Assembly: GCA_020465985.1 (NCBI GenBank)
Contig: JAANYP010003271.1
Span: forward strand, 361,387 to 425,386
Reading direction: 5' to 3'
DNA from: Centrapalus pauciflorus
Lineage: Eukaryota > Streptophyta > Magnoliopsida > Asterales > Asteraceae
Length of the DNA: 64,000 nt
Shown here: one piece after another, positions 10,617-20,759 of the stretch
How the letters are laid out: every line of letters starts with the position of its first letter
Numbering within the stretch: the stretch's first letter is position 1
Notes under the pieces: generated by a model
Databases searched by the model: none
Told to the model about the DNA's origin: nothing
What the model saw: only the letters and a program-made list of their open reading frames with translations
Made by a program: the position numbers and the translations under genes

Positions 10617-12214
10617 TGTAACACCCTCGAACTAATCCCAGTTTCCACATAAATGACATGTCATCAACAATATGATATAATAACTTCTAACTATTCCCGA
10701 CATAAACACGTGGAAACTCGATAAATTTAAAAACATTAATTCACATAACCAAGTCACGGAAATCCTTGAAAGTAAAGTAACCTATCCGAAGTATACATGA
10801 CAACCGCAAAATATAACTACCTCTAACGCAGGTAGCTAATTCCTCAAAAGATGCAACAGTAACCCTACTTTGGTCCAGCAGGCCTACTAGCGCTTCGGTC
10901 ACCTGGGACATACATAATAACACACACAGGGTCAGCTAAAGCTGGTGAGAATGCAAATGTTAGTGTACGATTATAAAGCTCGATAAAAGAAATAAACTCA
11001 GTAATAAAATGTTCAGCATTCTCTACTGAACAGGTATATGAGATCCCATAGAGTAGCTCAAATAGGTACTCATCCCGTGTGGACGAATCCACGTACCCAA
11101 ATCCCTAGACCGCACAAAGCAGTCGTCAGGACTCAAAGGGGAATTGGGAGCAACCCGACCCCTGCACAGCCGTACAGTTTAGTATCTCGAAAGCTCAAGT
11201 GTCTCAAATCTCATATTATAAAACACAGTTCTCAGTACAACACAATAATACATGCATGTTAATATCTCAATAAAAGCTCGTAAGAAAACTCGTAATATCT
11301 CATAAAAAAGCTCAGTAAAAGATCATGCAAGTATAATAAATAATCGTACAAGTATCTCAGAAAAATATGCAAACTCACCTGCCCTGCTAGGGACACTACT
11401 TAGTCTCGGTTCCCCGCCCTTTCCCAACCCTATCAACTCGAGACCCTGGAATCACAATATGATAACCCGACATTACTAACATAACTCACGGAACTCTTAA
11501 ACCCATTTTATAACCCTTCCCACAAACTTCCCCCAACCCGATTAATCAATTAACATCAAGCCAAACGCTAATTACATGAAATCTGAAAAGTCGTGACCAC
11601 GCAAAAGGTCCTAAGCACGAGAAAAGTCGTGACCACGAAAAAGGTATGACCACGAGAAAAGTCGTGTCCACGAAAAATGTCGTGACCACGACTCTCACAG
11701 ATTTTTCATGGTTCACTCAGCTTGTCCTGTGTTCTGCTCAGCTTCGGTTTTGCCTCAAAATTCGCCATTTTTGCTTGTTTTAGCTCACAAAATTAACCCA
11801 AAAACATGATAAACACACATAGGGACAACCCCAATCATTCGGTATTAATTATCAACTCAAACCCATGAATTTAATGCTTGATTTCAAGCTTAGAAACTTA
11901 CCTCAAGCTTCTTCAATGGAGGAGATGGAAGATGATGAAGGTCTAACACTTAAATCCCAGATTGGAAATTGGTTCTTGTTGCTGCAGCTACTAGAGGTAA
12001 GACACACACACACACACTTAGGGCTTTGATTTTAGGATAATGAATGAGAAAGGTAAAGAATTGAATGTTATATACGTTTTCGGTTTAACTCGGTTCGGTA
12101 CCCAATCTCCGATCCCGTTATCACAAAATACAATTTTATATCACCGGGTCCCAAATAAAATAATTAAACCAATGAAATAATTCCACGTACCTTTCCCAAA
12201 ATCGGGATGTTACA
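10617..12214 (-). repeat. Solo LTR of a gypsy element (1598 bp)
   Basis: In minus orientation it starts TGTAACATCCCGATTTTGGG at 12214 and ends ..GGGTGTTACA at 10617. It is bounded by perfect 5-bp duplications (TATCT at 10612-10616 and 12215-12219), with no internal domain, PBS or PPT, which is the signature of LTR-LTR recombination after insertion. A TATA-like TATATAA lies at 12074-12068 (minus), with a leader containing a TG/GT run near 12016-12003. An array of GTCGTGACCACGA-like units occupies 11587-11697. Minus-strand ORFs inside it (10741-11092) are incidental. Confidence 0.9.
11587..11697. repeat. Array of near-palindromic GTCGTGACCACGA units in the solo LTR
   Basis: Five or six imperfect units of the form AAAAGTCGTGACCACG(A/C) follow each other at 15-25-base spacing. 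The core CGTGACCACG is nearly self-complementary. Confidence 0.8.
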
Positions 12215-12219
12215 TATCT
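12215..12219. repeat. Target-site duplication of the solo LTR, right copy (TATCT)
   Basis: It matches 10612-10616 exactly. Confidence 0.9.
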
Positions 12220-12301
12220 CAGATTGTTGCTAAATTATGAAGTTTCTTCCTCTTGCCTAAGTAAAAAAAAAAAAAAAAGGCTCGCTCAGTTTGGTACTCA
12301 C

Positions 12302-12338
12302 CAGCTTGTTCCCACCAAACAACATCTTCAATGAGATG
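12302..12338 (-). pseudogene. Exon-like fragment, unidentified, both splice sites visible
   Basis: 37 bases on the minus strand lie between TGTTTTAG and CTG|GTGAGTACC. Joined in phase after the block at 12609-12736 (128 + 37 = 165 bases), the frame stays open. The protein family is not recognised. Confidence 0.35.
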
Positions 12339-12608
12339 CTAAAACACAATCACAACAATTGAAATTACAGCCCCATCTGTGATATTTGGTTGTTCCTCGG
12401 CCTTTCCCACAAGTTTATGATAGATTACCAAAATTACCCTACTGCAGCATAAAGAAACAGAAAAAGAAACAAAAACAAATTGGCTTGAGCAAGACGACCA
12501 TATTGAACACATGTCTATCGCCTCTTACCATAGAATTACCACTCAGAAGTTCTTGATCAATATGGTATACTCATAAAAATAAATAAATAAAGCAAGCTCG
12601 AAACATAC

Positions 12609-12736
12609 CTTGCATCAAATTTGGTCCAAGAATCCATATTTCGCCCAAGTGGTTGGGTGGAAGAGGTTTCAATGTTTATATATGTATAATTTTCATTTCC
12701 ATTCCTGGACAAAGTGGTCCCTATGAACCTGAATGG
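12609..12736 (-). pseudogene. Exon-like fragment, unidentified, 42 open codons with splice sites
   Basis: The minus strand has acceptor GTGTATATAG, then 128 open bases (42 codons plus two bases; contains NYTYINIETSSTQPLGRNMD and SWTKFDA), then donor GCAAG|GTATGT. The composition is convincingly protein-like. I do not recognise it. Confidence 0.4.
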
Positions 12737-13694
12737 CTATATACACCTAGGTTCTCGATTGATATGATTTCACCTGATTCTGTCATTCTGTAAACCTACC
12801 GAAATACAATAGAGATTCCAAGTAACTACATGGTGTCTTAACGTAAAACGACTAGAAGTTTTTAAACAAAATCAATGACAATGGCATACAATTATGAACA
12901 TATCTTTTCAAAGAAAAAGTAAGTATTTGTACTGATTTTGTTTAGGTCCAAATTAAAATTTTAAAGAGGGACTTAACATTGAAAAGGCATTTGCTACCCA
13001 ACGAGCATAAGTTCTTGAGAACTTAATGGTGTACACCATTTATCCTAATACAAAGAGCATATAATTAAAAGGGAATTGCTTTGGCATCAAAGCCAAAACT
13101 CTTTGTGACTGGAATTTACTATCCAGGATCCACCCGCTAAATTACAAACTGCTGCCACAAACATCCAGTGAACCAACATGAAAACTAATTTGCATACATG
13201 TTAGCAAGCTATGGAAAAATTACGAAACCAATGCCCTAGAAATTGGAATGAGACAATCAGCCACCTGCCAACTCTTTGCATAGTCCATTTATTCTACAAT
13301 TACTTTGCCAAATATTTTGTGCAATAGAACAAACCAAACATATAAAAAAAATGAAACAAGGATCTATGTGGTTCGACCAATTTGAAATGATGTCTACAAT
13401 TCAAGAGATTCTTATATCTTTCTGGAGGAAAGACCATATGACTCGAACAGGGAACGCTGCTCCAATTAGTAAATATGGGTATGTTACAAGTTTCCCACTC
13501 ACTCACATTTTTTCCCTTCCATCAATTCATGTGTAAATACTAAATAGCAATGTCGTATATATGGTTTTGGTTTTCAAAAAGTGTATATTTGGTTTGTGTA
13601 TAATGACAAAAGCTAAATAAATAAAGGACAATTTCAGGCTCAAATAGAAAAGGACATCCAAACAATTGCACCTTATTAGTTGAGTCCAACTCAC
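12737..13694. other. Non-coding stretch
   Basis: No convincing exon. The ORF at 13276-13536 (plus) and its antisense have no protein-like pattern. Confidence 0.5.
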
Positions 13695-13763
13695 CTGTAT
13701 AATCTTTACTTGAGGGAAAACTTTATCACATTCTTCCATGACGTCCTTCCCTATAACCTCCAC
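13695..13763 (-). pseudogene. Exon-like fragment, unidentified, with donor site
   Basis: The minus strand is open through VEVIGKDVMEECDKVFPQVK and on, ending ATACAG|GTGAGT, a perfect plant donor. The upstream acceptor is not clear. Family not recognised. Confidence 0.35.
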
Positions 13764-14075
13764 CCACCATCACCAACCATTATCAAATACACATGAAAAT
13801 ATAAGGCACAAAATGACAAAATTAAATAATGGTACAGGTTAAAGAACACCACCTGGTTCTTGGTAACAATGAGCCGATTTCTAGTGTGATATGTCTAGAT
13901 TATTGACTTCCAGGCCAATATCTTATGATCACAATGAATACTATAAAAACCAGTCATTTAACACTTTTTGAAGTTAAAATGATTCAAGTTAAAACTTACT
14001 TTAAGAGTCAAATTGGTAAAAGCGTAAGACAGATTAAAGTAGCTTAAAAGGAGACAATCAAAAATCTCAATAGCT
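13764..14075. other. Non-coding, intron-like
   Basis: AT-rich; nothing recognisable. Confidence 0.5.
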
Positions 14076-14196
14076 ACCTCTTTGTATCTGTTCATGTATA
14101 GCTTGAGTGGTTCAATATAATCTTCAAATCATAGGGTAGCCATTGCCCATAAAGATCATCACCATTGATAGGCTTCCTCTTTTCTCTTTGACACTA
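14076..14196 (-). pseudogene. NF-YB (CCAAT-binding factor subunit B) exon fragment, broken
   Basis: The minus strand encodes the C-terminal half of the NF-YB histone-fold: CQREKRKPINGDDL, then after a one-base shift LWAMATL, a TGA, and FEDYIEPLKLYMNRYKEV. NF-YB pairs with NF-YC and NF-YA to bind CCAAT boxes. The KRKTINGDDLLWAMATLGFEDY block is the family's hallmark in plants, so identification is firm. The piece has a TAG just before CQREK, one frameshift inside DDL/LWAM and a TGA replacing the Gly codon after MATL, and the first half of the histone fold is absent. It ends at a donor-like GAG|GTAGC. It cannot make a working subunit and is a captured or degenerate fragment. Confidence 0.85.
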
Positions 14197-14681
14197 ATTA
14201 CTCGCCTTACAAATACAACACCATTGGAACTATTAAATTAATTAGTACCATACATAAGCATCTAAATGGCTTTTACATTAATAATCATGAATCTACCTGG
14301 AAGTTATAAGACAATTAAAATCAACATGAAAATAATTTTCACTGACTTGAACTTCAAACTCATGATCATTCTGAATGACCAAACATAAGCTTGTATGCAT
14401 ACTTTAGACTCAAATTGGACGTGGACCCATTCACCTAAGACTTGTTACACTATAAATCTCCAAATTTCAAATATCATTCTCAAATTTGAGCTACAAGTAA
14501 ACAGTGTCATGTGAAAGCCTGAAAGGCCATATAGACAACAATAATATAAAAATATAATTACATGCATCAATTTGGGTCTTATTTGGGAAAGAATGTGTTT
14601 TTGTATTGCTCCTGGTGAAACCGTTCTCAAAGTATGTTCTTTTACCAAGTGTCAAACCCATGGATTGTTCATTTAGCTCAC
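14197..14681. other. Non-coding between the NF-YB and SPL-like fragments
   Basis: No open frame of protein-like character; nothing recognisable. Confidence 0.5.
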
Positions 14682-14995
14682 CTCCATTAAACTCTTTCTT
14701 CTTGCTGTAAGCATCAGGAAAACCTCCACACCCCTCAATGAGAAATTTAACGCTTTGATGCCATCCTTGAAAGAAGATTCAGTTGAAGCTGATATCAAGC
14801 TCTTTGCTGATGAATTGTTCCCAACATCAGAGACAGAGCCTCCACTTCCACCAACAATCCCCGACAGATTAAAAGACTCATTGATGTCTTCTCCCACTGT
14901 GATTCCCCACTCAGTGGATTGTAGCTTCTTGGGACTTGCGCCTTTTGAACAAAAATATCGACATTTTCCCACTCCCACTTTGTGTTCCACTCCAT
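14682..14995 (-). pseudogene. Probable SPL (SBP-box) transcription factor, first coding exon, frameshifted
   Basis: The minus-strand ATG at 14995 opens MEWNTKWEWENV, preceded by TTTTCCAG, like a 5'-UTR intron acceptor. The frame then shifts into ASPKKLQSTEWGI, SFNLSGIVGGSGG and NSSAKSLISASTES, and shifts again into GFPDAYSKKKEF before the donor AATGGAG|GTGAGC. This order (EWN..WEWEN, PKKLQ..EW, SFNLSG, K.SISAS, NF.., GFP..KKKE) matches what I remember of the N-terminal exon of SPL2/10/11-type SQUAMOSA PROMOTER BINDING PROTEIN-LIKE genes. The DNA-binding SBP domain, encoded by later exons, is not in the window. At least two frameshifts make it non-functional. The family call rests on memory of the pattern. 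Confidence 0.6.
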
Positions 14996-15827
14996 ATCTG
15001 GAAAACAATTTCATTCACACTTAGAAAATGCAATGAGTTTCTATTCAAGAATCCATTCAGAAAGTATACCCTTTTCTCTATCTTGGAAGATAAATGAAAT
15101 CCAACATCTCATTCAATCGACAGAAAGTGATGCAAAGATATCAAAAGATATTCAATTTAGTAGGTCAAGTGAAAGTGCAAAGCAGGCGTATCCAAGTTAA
15201 ACATACAAGAAAACCCAAACCCTAAAATAATTCTAAATCCAAACCATAAAAAAAGGAAAAGAAACACTGCTTTACCATTTAACTTCCTTTGCCCCAGCTC
15301 TACAAGGGGAAAAACATCTTTTGCCCCCCTAAATGAATTCCTTTACCCATAACAGTACCTCCACCTCCACCGCCATCTCCAACCAGTCAATCAAAGCAAG
15401 CATTCTCCTTCTTCGAAGCCTTGAAAAAGTATGATGTGGCACAAGCAATGAAACAACGATAAGCATGAGGAGAAACAAAGCCCACCACCACGAATCAATC
15501 GTCATCACTTCTCAGTCTGCAACCGTCAACTTCAGAAGAGTAGAAGTCAAAAATCAAAGAGTATCATCATCAGTCCCCAGCCACAGGATAAAGAATCTAG
15601 AGAAAGAAGTAAAGGGCTCTCGAGAAGGGTTGAGAGAGGTAGAATTCTAGAAAGTGCTTCTCCAGAAGGGCGAGAGAAGGAGACGAAAGATGCAACGGTA
15701 GTGGTTATGATTTTCTTGTTAAACACAATTTATTTTCTCAAGAAACCTTTACACTTCCTCTTAAATCACTGTATGTGTTGAGATACAAAAAGTAATGATT
15801 TTGAATTTTAAGATTATCAGCAAGCAC
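14996..15827. other. Non-coding stretch next to the SPL-like exon
   Basis: It possibly includes 5' flank or leader of the captured SPL-like gene. A Gly-rich minus-strand stretch near 15360-15400 is too short to call. Confidence 0.45.
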
Positions 15828-15937
15828 AACTTGTACATTAAGCTTGTTGAATGATACCTCTTAAAATTCAGCCATCATGCTTTAATTGGTTATACATTAT
15901 GATAAAGTATTGTATTTAAGACATTTGATCTAAATGC

Positions 15938-15992
<55 letters not shown>

Positions 15993-15996
15993 GTAT
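15828..15996 (+). repeat. Dispersed repeat, copy 2, with (AT)n and (GTAT)n
   Basis: GTACATTAAGCTTG..., then ACCTCTTAAAATTCAGCC, then TAAATGCATT leads into (AT)n at 15939-15980 and four GTAT units to 15996. The order is the same as in copy 3 at 18052. Confidence 0.7.
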
Positions 15997-16892
15997 ATTA
16001 CTATGTTATTGTTCCTGTCCTTTGAACAAACAAGACGGTGAAGTCTTTCGCCTTCCACTCTACCTAGTAATAACTGTTGCAGTAATATGAAACAGTGGTT
16101 AGCAGCTTAAGAATGCTTGCCTTCGACCTTACTGAGCCAGACCAGTTGACAGTTGGTCAGAGTTTTAGAACAAAGCAATGATATGATAATCCCTAAATCT
16201 TCAATGAAAATTTGCATCCCTCTTTCTCAATCAACTTCAGAGTGGAACTAATATCTATGAAAAGTAAATTATCCCACACAAAAGGACTAATGTATATAAA
16301 CGTCAAGACATACTAAGTAATTATATGAGGTATGGTTTTCTTTAAAAATCTACAATGTATCAAAGAAAGTTCAAAAAGAACTTAGGGTCATTTGGTATGA
16401 TGGAATTGCAGAGAATGAAATCGTTTAAGTTTTACAAGTTTTAGCTTGTCATTGTCAGCCAACACCCATCACTGATCCTTTTCAAGTACCAAAGGTTCAT
16501 CTTTTTCGTCTTTGGAAACCATTTCATACACTTCAATGATAGCCATTCGTCGAACAGGATAATTATCTGATTATCTGATTTTTCTGGAAACCATTTCATA
16601 CCCTGCTTGCTAATATTATTTCTGTTTTTCAGCAACCGTTACACACTACTTAGTCTTCTTTATTCATTAATAGGTTGCTGTCACTGATCTTGATACACAC
16701 AACACACAAATGCTACATGAAAACAGGAAAGAAAGATAAACATCCAGTCCGTGACTCAGCTTGGAGCTGAGTTACGAACTCTTAAATACACACACATTTT
16801 CTATTTTTTTACTCCAAATTCGTATATACTACACATTCTTTTAATTAATATATATTTCAGCAATTACAAATGGGTTATGGGAGTACAAGTGT
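15997..16892. other. Non-coding stretch
   Basis: No gene seen. GGAAACCATTTCATAC occurs twice, about 70 bases apart (near 16515 and 16584), a small imperfect duplication. Confidence 0.5.
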
Positions 16893-17090
16893 TCAATTGA
16901 TCAAGTGTTGCTGCTGAATATTTGACACATTCTGAGACTCATTGGAGTCCTGAGTCTCGGACTCAACAGCACCCACATAACCATTCTGATTTTCTGTTGT
17001 ATAATTATCAAATTGAGAAGGATTAATGGCGAATTTACTTTGCAATTGATCACTTAAACAGCTAAAAATCCAATCAGGACCAAGGCCTTC
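16893..17090 (-). pseudogene. Copia pol remnant (segment between integrase and RT)
   Basis: The minus strand reads GLGPDWIFSCLSDQLQSKF and continues Asn/Gln/Ser-rich to a TGA at 16895-16893. GPDWLFDLDSL occupies the same place in C3 (39520-39552) and GPEWLFDYDLLF in C2 (near 24955), where it marks the end of the integrase C-terminal region in SIRE-like copia elements. No flanking integrase or RT motifs are seen. The assignment is probable, not certain. Confidence 0.45.
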
Positions 17091-18051
17091 TTGGCCTGAG
17101 TCACGGACTCAATGAGAACAAGAACATGGATTAAAGATTGAAGACACATAGAACATATGTATTCTTAGGAACCGTAGGTCCCAAATGAACACAATAATGG
17201 ATTTTTAGATACTATGTAAATTGAATCATTGTAAAGCTTGCACATACCTTTACATCTATGTATCACCTGGTTGAGCATTGCCAATCGTAATCAATTGGAA
17301 ACTAAACTCATGACAAAATCATGAATACAGAGTAAAAAAATCAAAAAACAATGAAATAAAAAAAATAACCACTTACAATTTGGAAGCCATTAGTGAACTA
17401 CAAAATTGTATTTAAAATGCAATAACCCAAACCAGTTACTATCAATACCTTTGGTTAAGTCACTGTAGTGTCAATACCAGTTACTATCAATACCTTTGAT
17501 AAAGTCTCTATTACGAAAAGGAATTTGATCTTTAAAAGTGCCATTAAACTCGAATAGGAACCAAGCATTGGACATAAACAAAGAGTAGAGAGAGATTGTT
17601 CACATGAATCAATTAGAAACCAATTATTATGATGAATCGATTGTTAACCAGTTGATGAACTAATTAACGTATTTAAAAACCTATTAATATCTGATCCTGC
17701 AAACAGAGAAAACTCTTACCTAATCAGAATTTGCAAATTCTAGAGTTTGTTTGATGAGCGGTGTAGGTCTATAGAAAGGGAGGAGTAAAGCCGGAGATGG
17801 AGGCAGAGGAGCAATCAAAGCCAGAGTCGGAGTCGGAGCTGTTGTCGTTGCCGGAATGAAGATGTGGGAGCCTAGCCAAAATGAGCGAGTGCATAAAGAT
17901 AGAGATAGATGGAGATGGCGTGACATTCTAAGGAGGAGGGCGTTGGTGGTTTTGGATATGGGAGTCGCGTGTTCCCAATAACTCTGCAGACGTGCAGCTC
18001 TTAATAAAACCATTTGAAGGATGAGTTTGAAATTTGAAATTCCAGGCATTA
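17091..18051. other. Non-coding stretch
   Basis: The long minus ORF (17720-18064) has no recognisable motif. A short plus-strand frame (17794-17856), MEAEEQSKPESESELLSLPE followed by a stop, might be a gene start, but I cannot support it. Confidence 0.45.
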
Positions 18052-18174
18052 AAAGCATGTACATTAAGCTTTGTATGATTGTACCTCTTAAAATTCAGTC
18101 TTATGCATCAATGAATTGTACATTTTGCATAAATAGTTGTTTTTAAGACCAACAACTATATGCATTATAAAGGA

Positions 18175-18248
<74 letters not shown>
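18052..18248 (+). repeat. Dispersed repeat, copy 3, with (TA)n
   Basis: TGTACATTAAGCTTTGTATG, ACCTCTTAAAATTCAG and CTATATGCATTATA in the order of copy 2, followed by about 70 bases of TA (18178-18248). The reading frame of Tyr/Ile repeats across it is an artefact. Confidence 0.7.
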
Positions 18249-18250
<2 letters not shown>

Positions 18251-18949
18251 TTGTGATCAATTACAACGTATAGATATGTGATCATTTAAAATCATCCAGC
18301 GGTACCTATTTGTCAAAAATGGATATGTATTAGTATCAAATTGAAACATATGAATATATGTGTGTAAATATACATCAAATTACGTGTTGATGTTTAATAA
18401 ATTCAAGTTCATGGGCATAACCCTTAGTTTATTTCTTAAATTAAGATATTATGTTGTATACATACCATTGAGCATGTGTATGTAAATTGAGGAATGAAAA
18501 TACATTCGAAAGCATATCTTAAATGTACATATCATTCATTGCTATGAGAAACAAAGGAAGACATACAAGGATGTTTTATTAATGAGTTATGCATTGAATG
18601 CCATGGATATATGTAAGACGATAGCATGAACCAAGTGTATGTGTTATGGAATAATGACACTTATAAACACGTTGTAAGTCATAAGTGCATGATTAAGTTA
18701 AAAATACAAGTGAAGTCAAAAAAATGACCAAATAAGGTCATACATGTCCATGAAATGCATAAATGTACATAAAGTCATCAAATTATGATAAGTTAAGCCA
18801 CAAGCCTAATAATGATTCAACGAAGTCTAAAATGACACGAAAAGTCAATAAACAAATAAGTCTATACATAAGCTTCAGAAAATCCGAGAATTCAACAGAA
18901 ATACACAATTATGTTGTGTAAAGTCAAAAAGCTTATGTAAATTAACTTG
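18249..18949. other. AT-rich stretch, no gene
   Basis: Probably the diverged first part of the LTR relic that follows. I find no coding frame. Confidence 0.45.
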
Positions 18950-19425
18950 TCATGCAAATAACAGGTTCAGCTAAATCTGAACTATGTTATAAAGTCAAAG
19001 TCCGTAAAGCCAGGCCAGAATAGTCAAGTTAAAGTCTATAAAGTCAAGCTCAATCAATAAAGATAAGCCAAAGTCAGAGAAGCAAGTCAAAGCCAAAGTC
19101 AGTAAAGCCAAGGCCGGTAAAACCGAGCTAGAGTCTGTAAAGTCAAAAGATAAATCCTGAGATAACTCAGGTGGTGGATTTAATCCGCTTGCAAAAGTCA
19201 AAGTCAACAGTCTTGCCTTAAAAAGTAACTGTGAGTTATAGATATAACAGTATACATGCTTGTCTTCCTGTGAGACATATTGTTGTTCTAAGTTTATTGA
19301 AAGTCTACATGCTCATCTGGAATGTGACATGTGCACACCTTGGTATGGTGATGCCCAGTGGATCATGATAGCTTTTAATATATCATCTTGCACACATGTC
19401 ATTACAGTCTAACTCAGCATTTGAT
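18950..19425 (+). repeat. Degraded LTR fragment related to the G2 LTR
   Basis: Blocks in the same order as G2 (5' LTR 28198-28500): CAGGTTCAG..TCTGAAC, many GTCAAAGTC-like units (18980-19150), CCTGAGATAACTCAGG (19156-19171), ACTGTGAGTTATAGATAT, AGACATATTGTTG, and GTGCACACC..TGCCCAGTGGATCATGATAGCT. Divergence is clearly higher than between the G2 LTRs, so it is a related older family or subfamily. It is cut at 19497 by the insertion of C2. Confidence 0.7.
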
Positions 19426-19497
19426 ATATATATTGTTGTTGCTATCTTGATTCATTAATTCGTATGCGTTCAGTTATTTGCCTTCTTATTGATGCTT

Positions 19498-20167
19498 TGT
19501 TGGTACATCAGGTGTGACGACAACAGTCTAGTTTTGTTATTGATATAATGATTGTGTATGATGTTTACATTTGCATGGTAAGTTCTAGACTATCATAATA
19601 AGTTCTAGAATAAGTTCTAGAAATAAGTTCTACATTAAGTTCTAGAATAAGTTCTAGAAATAAGTTCTAGAATAAGTTCTAGAATAAGTTCTAGAAATAA
19701 GTTCTAGAATAAGTTCTAGAATAAGTTCTAGGAATAAGTTCTAGAATAGTTCTAGAATAAGTTCTAGATTAAGTTCTAGAATAAGTTATAAAAATAAGTT
19801 CTAGAATAAGTTCAAAGATAAGTTCAAGAGGAGCGTCTTCACGAACTTATCGGCTATATAATGAACTTATCTTTGTGAATTCAGTGATCTTTGATGGCTC
19901 AGAGGTTCTGTCGAACTTGAGAGCAAACAGGGCATCCGGGTGAAAAATTCTTTGCAGAAATTAGTATTCGGGCGATTACGAACTTGCAGAGTGTTTTCAC
20001 AGTGTTCTTGGAGAGAATCACATGTCGGGACGTTCGAGTTTACGTCTATCATCGTGTGTGTCTCCGTGTTTCATGTGTGTAATCAATCCTTTAGGCCGCT
20101 AACGAGGATTCCGCACTCGTTGGACGGTGTCGCGTCAAGATTGGATCCGTAGGTAGGTGACCTTACA
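19498..20167 (+). repeat. C2 5' LTR (670 bp) with TTCTAGAATAAG array
   Basis: It runs from TGTTGGTACATCAGG to ..GTGACCTTACA, followed by the PBS. From about 19584 to 19815 it contains some 17 tandem units of AATAAGTTCTAG(A), in which TTCTAGAA is palindromic. A TATATAA box follows at about 19853-19860. The partner LTR is not found in the window. Confidence 0.82.
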
Positions 20168-20169
20168 AG

Positions 20170-20182
20170 TGGTATCAGAGCC
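20170..20182 (+). promoter_or_regulatory. C2 primer-binding site
   Basis: TGGTATCAGAGCC, two bases after the LTR end, complementary to initiator tRNA-Met. Confidence 0.9.
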
Positions 20183-20759
20183 ATAAGGGTGTTCATCATG
20201 TTCTTCGCGTTCATATTAAACATTCTTGGTGTCTTGGCGTTTTTGATGGAAAAATCACATTTTTTTAAGTTTTTCGAGTTATACAAGCAAAGTAACGGAG
20301 AAAAGTTCACATTCGTTCATTATTTCAGTCGAATTCATAGTTTTTAATTCTAAAAACTTTGGTTTAATCTGAAAACTTGAAAAAATCAAACTTTTGGCCG
20401 TTTCTCGAACTTGCGGTGCTCGAACATAGGGGGTATTAGGGTTCATTCGAACTTGTCAGAAATACGCTCCTCTCGAACTTGATTTAGGGCTTCCTTCGAA
20501 TTTGGCTGAATTTCGAACTTGCTATCATCGAATTTGTCAGATTTTGAACTTGTCAGAAAATTAAGTACTTTCGAACTTGTCAGTAGTTCGAACTTGTCAG
20601 TCAGTCGAACTTGTTGATTTTGAACTTACATAAATTCGAATTTAATTTCAAACGAATTTAATATTAAATTAATTCGAACTTACTTAAGTTCGAAAGGGTT
20701 TAAATTAAATTAATTTCAGATTAAATTAATTAAGTTCGGGAACAAAAAGTTTAGACAGG
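20183..20759 (+). other. C2 leader with TCGAACTTG repeats
   Basis: Untranslated region between PBS and gag. From about 20405 to 20690 the motif TCGAACTTG (with TCAG spacers) recurs around a dozen times, thinning into AT-rich sequence. No ORF. Confidence 0.75.

Larger units (their letters stand above)
8370..18178. mobile_element. Candidate Helitron-type region with gene fragments
   Basis: Tentative. The segment begins ACTAATATTGTACCCGCGC after a TA run. This kind of opening, with a GC-rich hairpin, is reminiscent of plant Helitron termini. A second, similar motif with a compensated hairpin lies at 9000-9021. One dispersed repeat occurs near 8941, 15828 and 18052, twice next to (TA)n. Between them are short minus-strand exon-like blocks with splice sites from at least two unrelated genes (NF-YB and a probable SPL gene). 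Gene-fragment capture of this kind is typical of Helitrons. No Rep/helicase ORF is present, so any such element is non-autonomous. The exact ends (5'-TC, CTRR-3', A|T insertion site) are not demonstrated, and the block could equally be a decayed gene-rich segment. Confidence 0.3.

Noticed and set aside
14076..14196. A working NF-YB gene
   Set aside because: Frameshift, two stops and missing half of the histone fold.
14755..15200. Plus-strand ORFs over the SPL-like exon
   Set aside because: Opposite strand of a recognisable exon pattern with splice sites.
17720..18064. 114-codon minus-strand ORF
   Set aside because: No motif or splice context; Leu/Ser/Pro-rich composition as expected by chance.
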